Source: G963669295 sp963669295
GTDB lineage: Bacteria; Bacteroidota; Bacteroidia; Flavobacteriales_D; CALLUQ01
DNA: 64,000 bases
Reading direction: 5' to 3'
Assembly (NCBI GenBank): GCA_963669295.1
Contig: OY769938.1
Coordinates: forward strand, 1,612,001 to 1,676,000
The notes beneath the pieces are model-generated. The model was not told where the DNA came from and made no database searches. It saw only the letters and a program-made list of their open reading frames with translations. The translations under genes and the position numbers were made by a program. Below are positions 62,327 to 64,000 of this stretch, piece by piece; the first letter of the stretch is position 1; each line of letters opens with the position of its first letter.

Positions 62327-63073
62327 ATGCTTATGGATAAGTTAAAAGTATTGATTGTCGAAGATGAATTCATCATCGCTGAGAGCTTAAAAGACATCGT
62401 TGAAGACCTTGGCTACGAAGTTGTGGGCATGGCAATAAGAGCTGAAGAAGCGATAGAACTACTTGAAGCTGAGCAACCGGACCTGGCAATACTTGACATT
62501 ACTCTAAAAGGAGAAAAAGATGGCATTTGGTTGGCAGAGCAAATAAAAGCCAACCACAAAATTCCATACATTTTTCTGTCTTCGCATGGCGACCAATCTA
62601 CGGTGCAACGAGCAGTAAAAACCAAGCCATATGGTTATCTGATGAAGCCTTTTCAAAAAGCAGACATCTATACTGCTATTAGCCTTGCACTAAGCAATTA
62701 TGAAAATGAGCGCAATCAAACACCAGCCGAAATTGCTGAAGAAACAAGTAACATCATCATCAAAAACAGCATTTTTATTAAAGATGGTCATCTGTTTGTA
62801 AAGCTCCCTTTTCATACCGTTCTATTTGTTAAAGCCGATGGCAACTACCTTGAAATACACACCGACAGTAAGCGACGACTGATAAAAAGTTCGTTAAAGG
62901 AGTTCATTAAAAAATTGCCACAGCACATCTTCATGCAAGCACATCGATCATACGTAGTTAACGTGGAAAAGGTAGAAAGCTTTGGTGCAACAGTTTTAAA
63001 CATCAATCAACACGAAATCCCAATCAGCGCCAATTACAAAGATGAGTTGGTTGCTAAACTAATGACCTTATAG
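62327..63073 (+). CDS. LytTR-family response regulator
   Basis: A 248-residue two-domain regulator. The receiver domain (5-125) has the acidic pocket E12/D13 (VEDEF), phospho-acceptor D57 (LAILDITLKG) and the KP pair in LMKPF. A LytTR DNA-binding domain covers about 150-245 (HLFVKLPFHTVLFVKADGNY, MQAHRSYVVNVEKVE). It forms a two-component pair with the upstream kinase. A second in-frame ATG two codons later (62333) could be the true start. Confidence 0.92.
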   Translation: MLMDKLKVLIVEDEFIIAESLKDIVEDLGYEVVGMAIRAEEAIELLEAEQPDLAILDITLKGEKDGIWLAEQIKANHKIPYIFLSSHGDQSTVQRAVKTKPYGYLMKPFQKADIYTAISLALSNYENERNQTPAEIAEETSNIIIKNSIFIKDGHLFVKLPFHTVLFVKADGNYLEIHTDSKRRLIKSSLKEFIKKLPQHIFMQAHRSYVVNVEKVESFGATVLNINQHEIPISANYKDELVAKLMTL

Positions 63074-63203
63074 CCTGAGTGTCTTGTACAATTTTGTCTT
63101 TTTTTAATGCCTGATTAACCAATCGCATTTTCTTTCGCATTAGGGTTATGAAAACCCACCGTGTTTAATATCTTTGGTATCCATTCAAACTAAGCACGAC
63201 GTT

Positions 63204-64000
63204 ATGAAATATGCACCTATAGATCGCAACCTTTTCATTGAAAACCGCAAGAGGTTTGCAGCCCAATTAAAATCAAATTCTTTGGCTATTTTCAATGCCA
63301 ATGACATTATGCCAACCAACGCTGATGGAACCATGCCTTTTAGGCAAAACAACGACCTATTTCATCTATCAGGTGTAGATCAAGAAGAAAGCATACTTGT
63401 TATTTTTCCTGATGCAAAGGAAGAAAAGCACCAAGAAATTTTATTCTTGAAAGAAACCAGCGAGGAGATTGCCATTTGGGAAGGTGCAAAACTAACGAAA
63501 GAAGGTGCTCTAAAAACCTCTGGAATAAAAACCGTTTACTGGCTCACCGAATTCAATCGTATTTTCACCACTTTAATGAGTGAGGTACAAAATGTGTACT
63601 TAAACACCAACGAACACCTTCGGGCCAATGTAGAGGTAGAAACACGCGATGCGCGATTTATCAAGTGGTGCAAAGCTCATTTTCCCCTACATACCTATGA
63701 AAGATCTGCTCCTATTATGCATACCATAAGAGCCATTAAGGCTCCTGAAGAGATTGCATTGATCCAACAAGCTTGTGATATAACTGAAAAAGGATTACGT
63801 CGGATCTTAAACTTCATTCAACCAGGCGTAACTGAATATGAGATTGAAGCTGAATTGGCTCATGAATTTATTCGTAACCGTTCTAGAGGGTTTGCATATA
63901 CCCCCATTATTGCTTCGGGAAGTAGTGCTTGTGTATTGCATTACATTGACAACGATAAAGCTTGCAACGATGGCGAAGTAATTCTAATGGATTTTGGTGC
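63204..64000 (+). CDS. Xaa-Pro aminopeptidase (aminopeptidase P), partial
   Basis: The first 265 codons of an M24-family peptidase are visible from the ATG at 63204 and the frame runs off the window. The N-terminal creatinase-like domain shows ENRKRFAAQL and FRQNNDLFHLSGVDQEE. The catalytic pita-bread domain begins with MHTIRAIKAPEEIALIQQAC and reaches HYIDNDKACNDGEVILMDFG, where the first metal-binding Asp lies. It cleaves N-terminal residues followed by proline. TATCTTTG at 63169-63176 fits a -7 element. Confidence 0.92.
   Translation, partial: MKYAPIDRNLFIENRKRFAAQLKSNSLAIFNANDIMPTNADGTMPFRQNNDLFHLSGVDQEESILVIFPDAKEEKHQEILFLKETSEEIAIWEGAKLTKEGALKTSGIKTVYWLTEFNRIFTTLMSEVQNVYLNTNEHLRANVEVETRDARFIKWCKAHFPLHTYERSAPIMHTIRAIKAPEEIALIQQACDITEKGLRRILNFIQPGVTEYEIEAELAHEFIRNRSRGFAYTPIIASGSSACVLHYIDNDKACNDGEVILMDFG

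Overview
The window reads as a chromosomal segment of a free-living Bacteroidota, probably a marine or freshwater member of the Flavobacteriia/Cytophagia side. Supporting signs are TAnnTTTG-type -7 promoter elements, C-terminal sorting domains of the type IX secretion system (T9SS) in several secreted proteins, SprB and HYR repeats, a DUF4270-glmS cluster, a three-gene sdhCAB of the di-haem cytochrome b type, and little use of Shine-Dalgarno sequences. No phage, insertion sequence, CRISPR array or rRNA is visible. Genes are tightly packed: several convergent pairs touch or overlap and several starts overlap the upstream stop.

Layout. 1-800: partial secreted lamin-tail protein. 876-3062: prs-rplY-pth (minus). 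3242-3526: tRNA-Leu(CAA) flanked by two broken tRNA remnants joined to small palindromes. 3638-9566: an SDR oxidoreductase, two small membrane proteins, an operon of serine hydrolase, secreted protein and membrane-tethered LuxR regulator, and a T9SS-exported GH18 chitinase. 9882-18219: a surface locus with a 1944-residue repeat adhesin, an S74-chaperoned fibre protein and an XRE-type regulator, preceded by an unusual 21-bp repeat array. 18679-21413: a GT-C/TPR membrane protein divergent from a GT2 glycosyltransferase. 21590-27102: a tiny lipoprotein, a dCMP deaminase, an S41 protease, an acidic His/Cys-rich lipoprotein, an Mn-type superoxide dismutase, an SGNH hydrolase and a TM2 protein. 27104-35354: glycogen-synthase-like/DUF4270/glmS, divergent from panC-panD-flippase-rfaE2-radA. 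35351-47309: OmpA-like lipoprotein, peptide-binding lipoprotein, exonuclease III, a large outer-membrane protein, coiled-coil protein, ComF, fRMsr and an Ig-like lipoprotein. 47555-54869: two tandem paralogous IgGFc-binding-domain surface proteins with type-B sorting domains. 54890-60546: omega-amidase, aminotransferase, sdhCAB. 60867-64000: FN3 protein, histidine kinase/LytTR pair, and the start of an aminopeptidase P.

How the genes fit together. Housekeeping parts cover PRPP synthesis, ribosome maintenance, pantothenate, UDP-GlcNAc precursor, respiration, DNA repair and oxidative-stress repair. They alternate with a large investment in the cell surface: T9SS cargo, repeat adhesins, fibres and lipoproteins. 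The most informative non-textbook signals are: a tandem duplication of the IgGFc gene that dragged along the last 69 bp of the preceding gene, with only synonymous changes; the tRNA-Leu remnants; the 21-bp repeat array that also reads as a heptad-repeat hydrophobic ORF; a sod terminator that contains the next gene's start codon; and several ATGs only 5-6 nt after a -7 element, which suggests leaderless transcripts. I found no convincing entirely new defence or mobile system.
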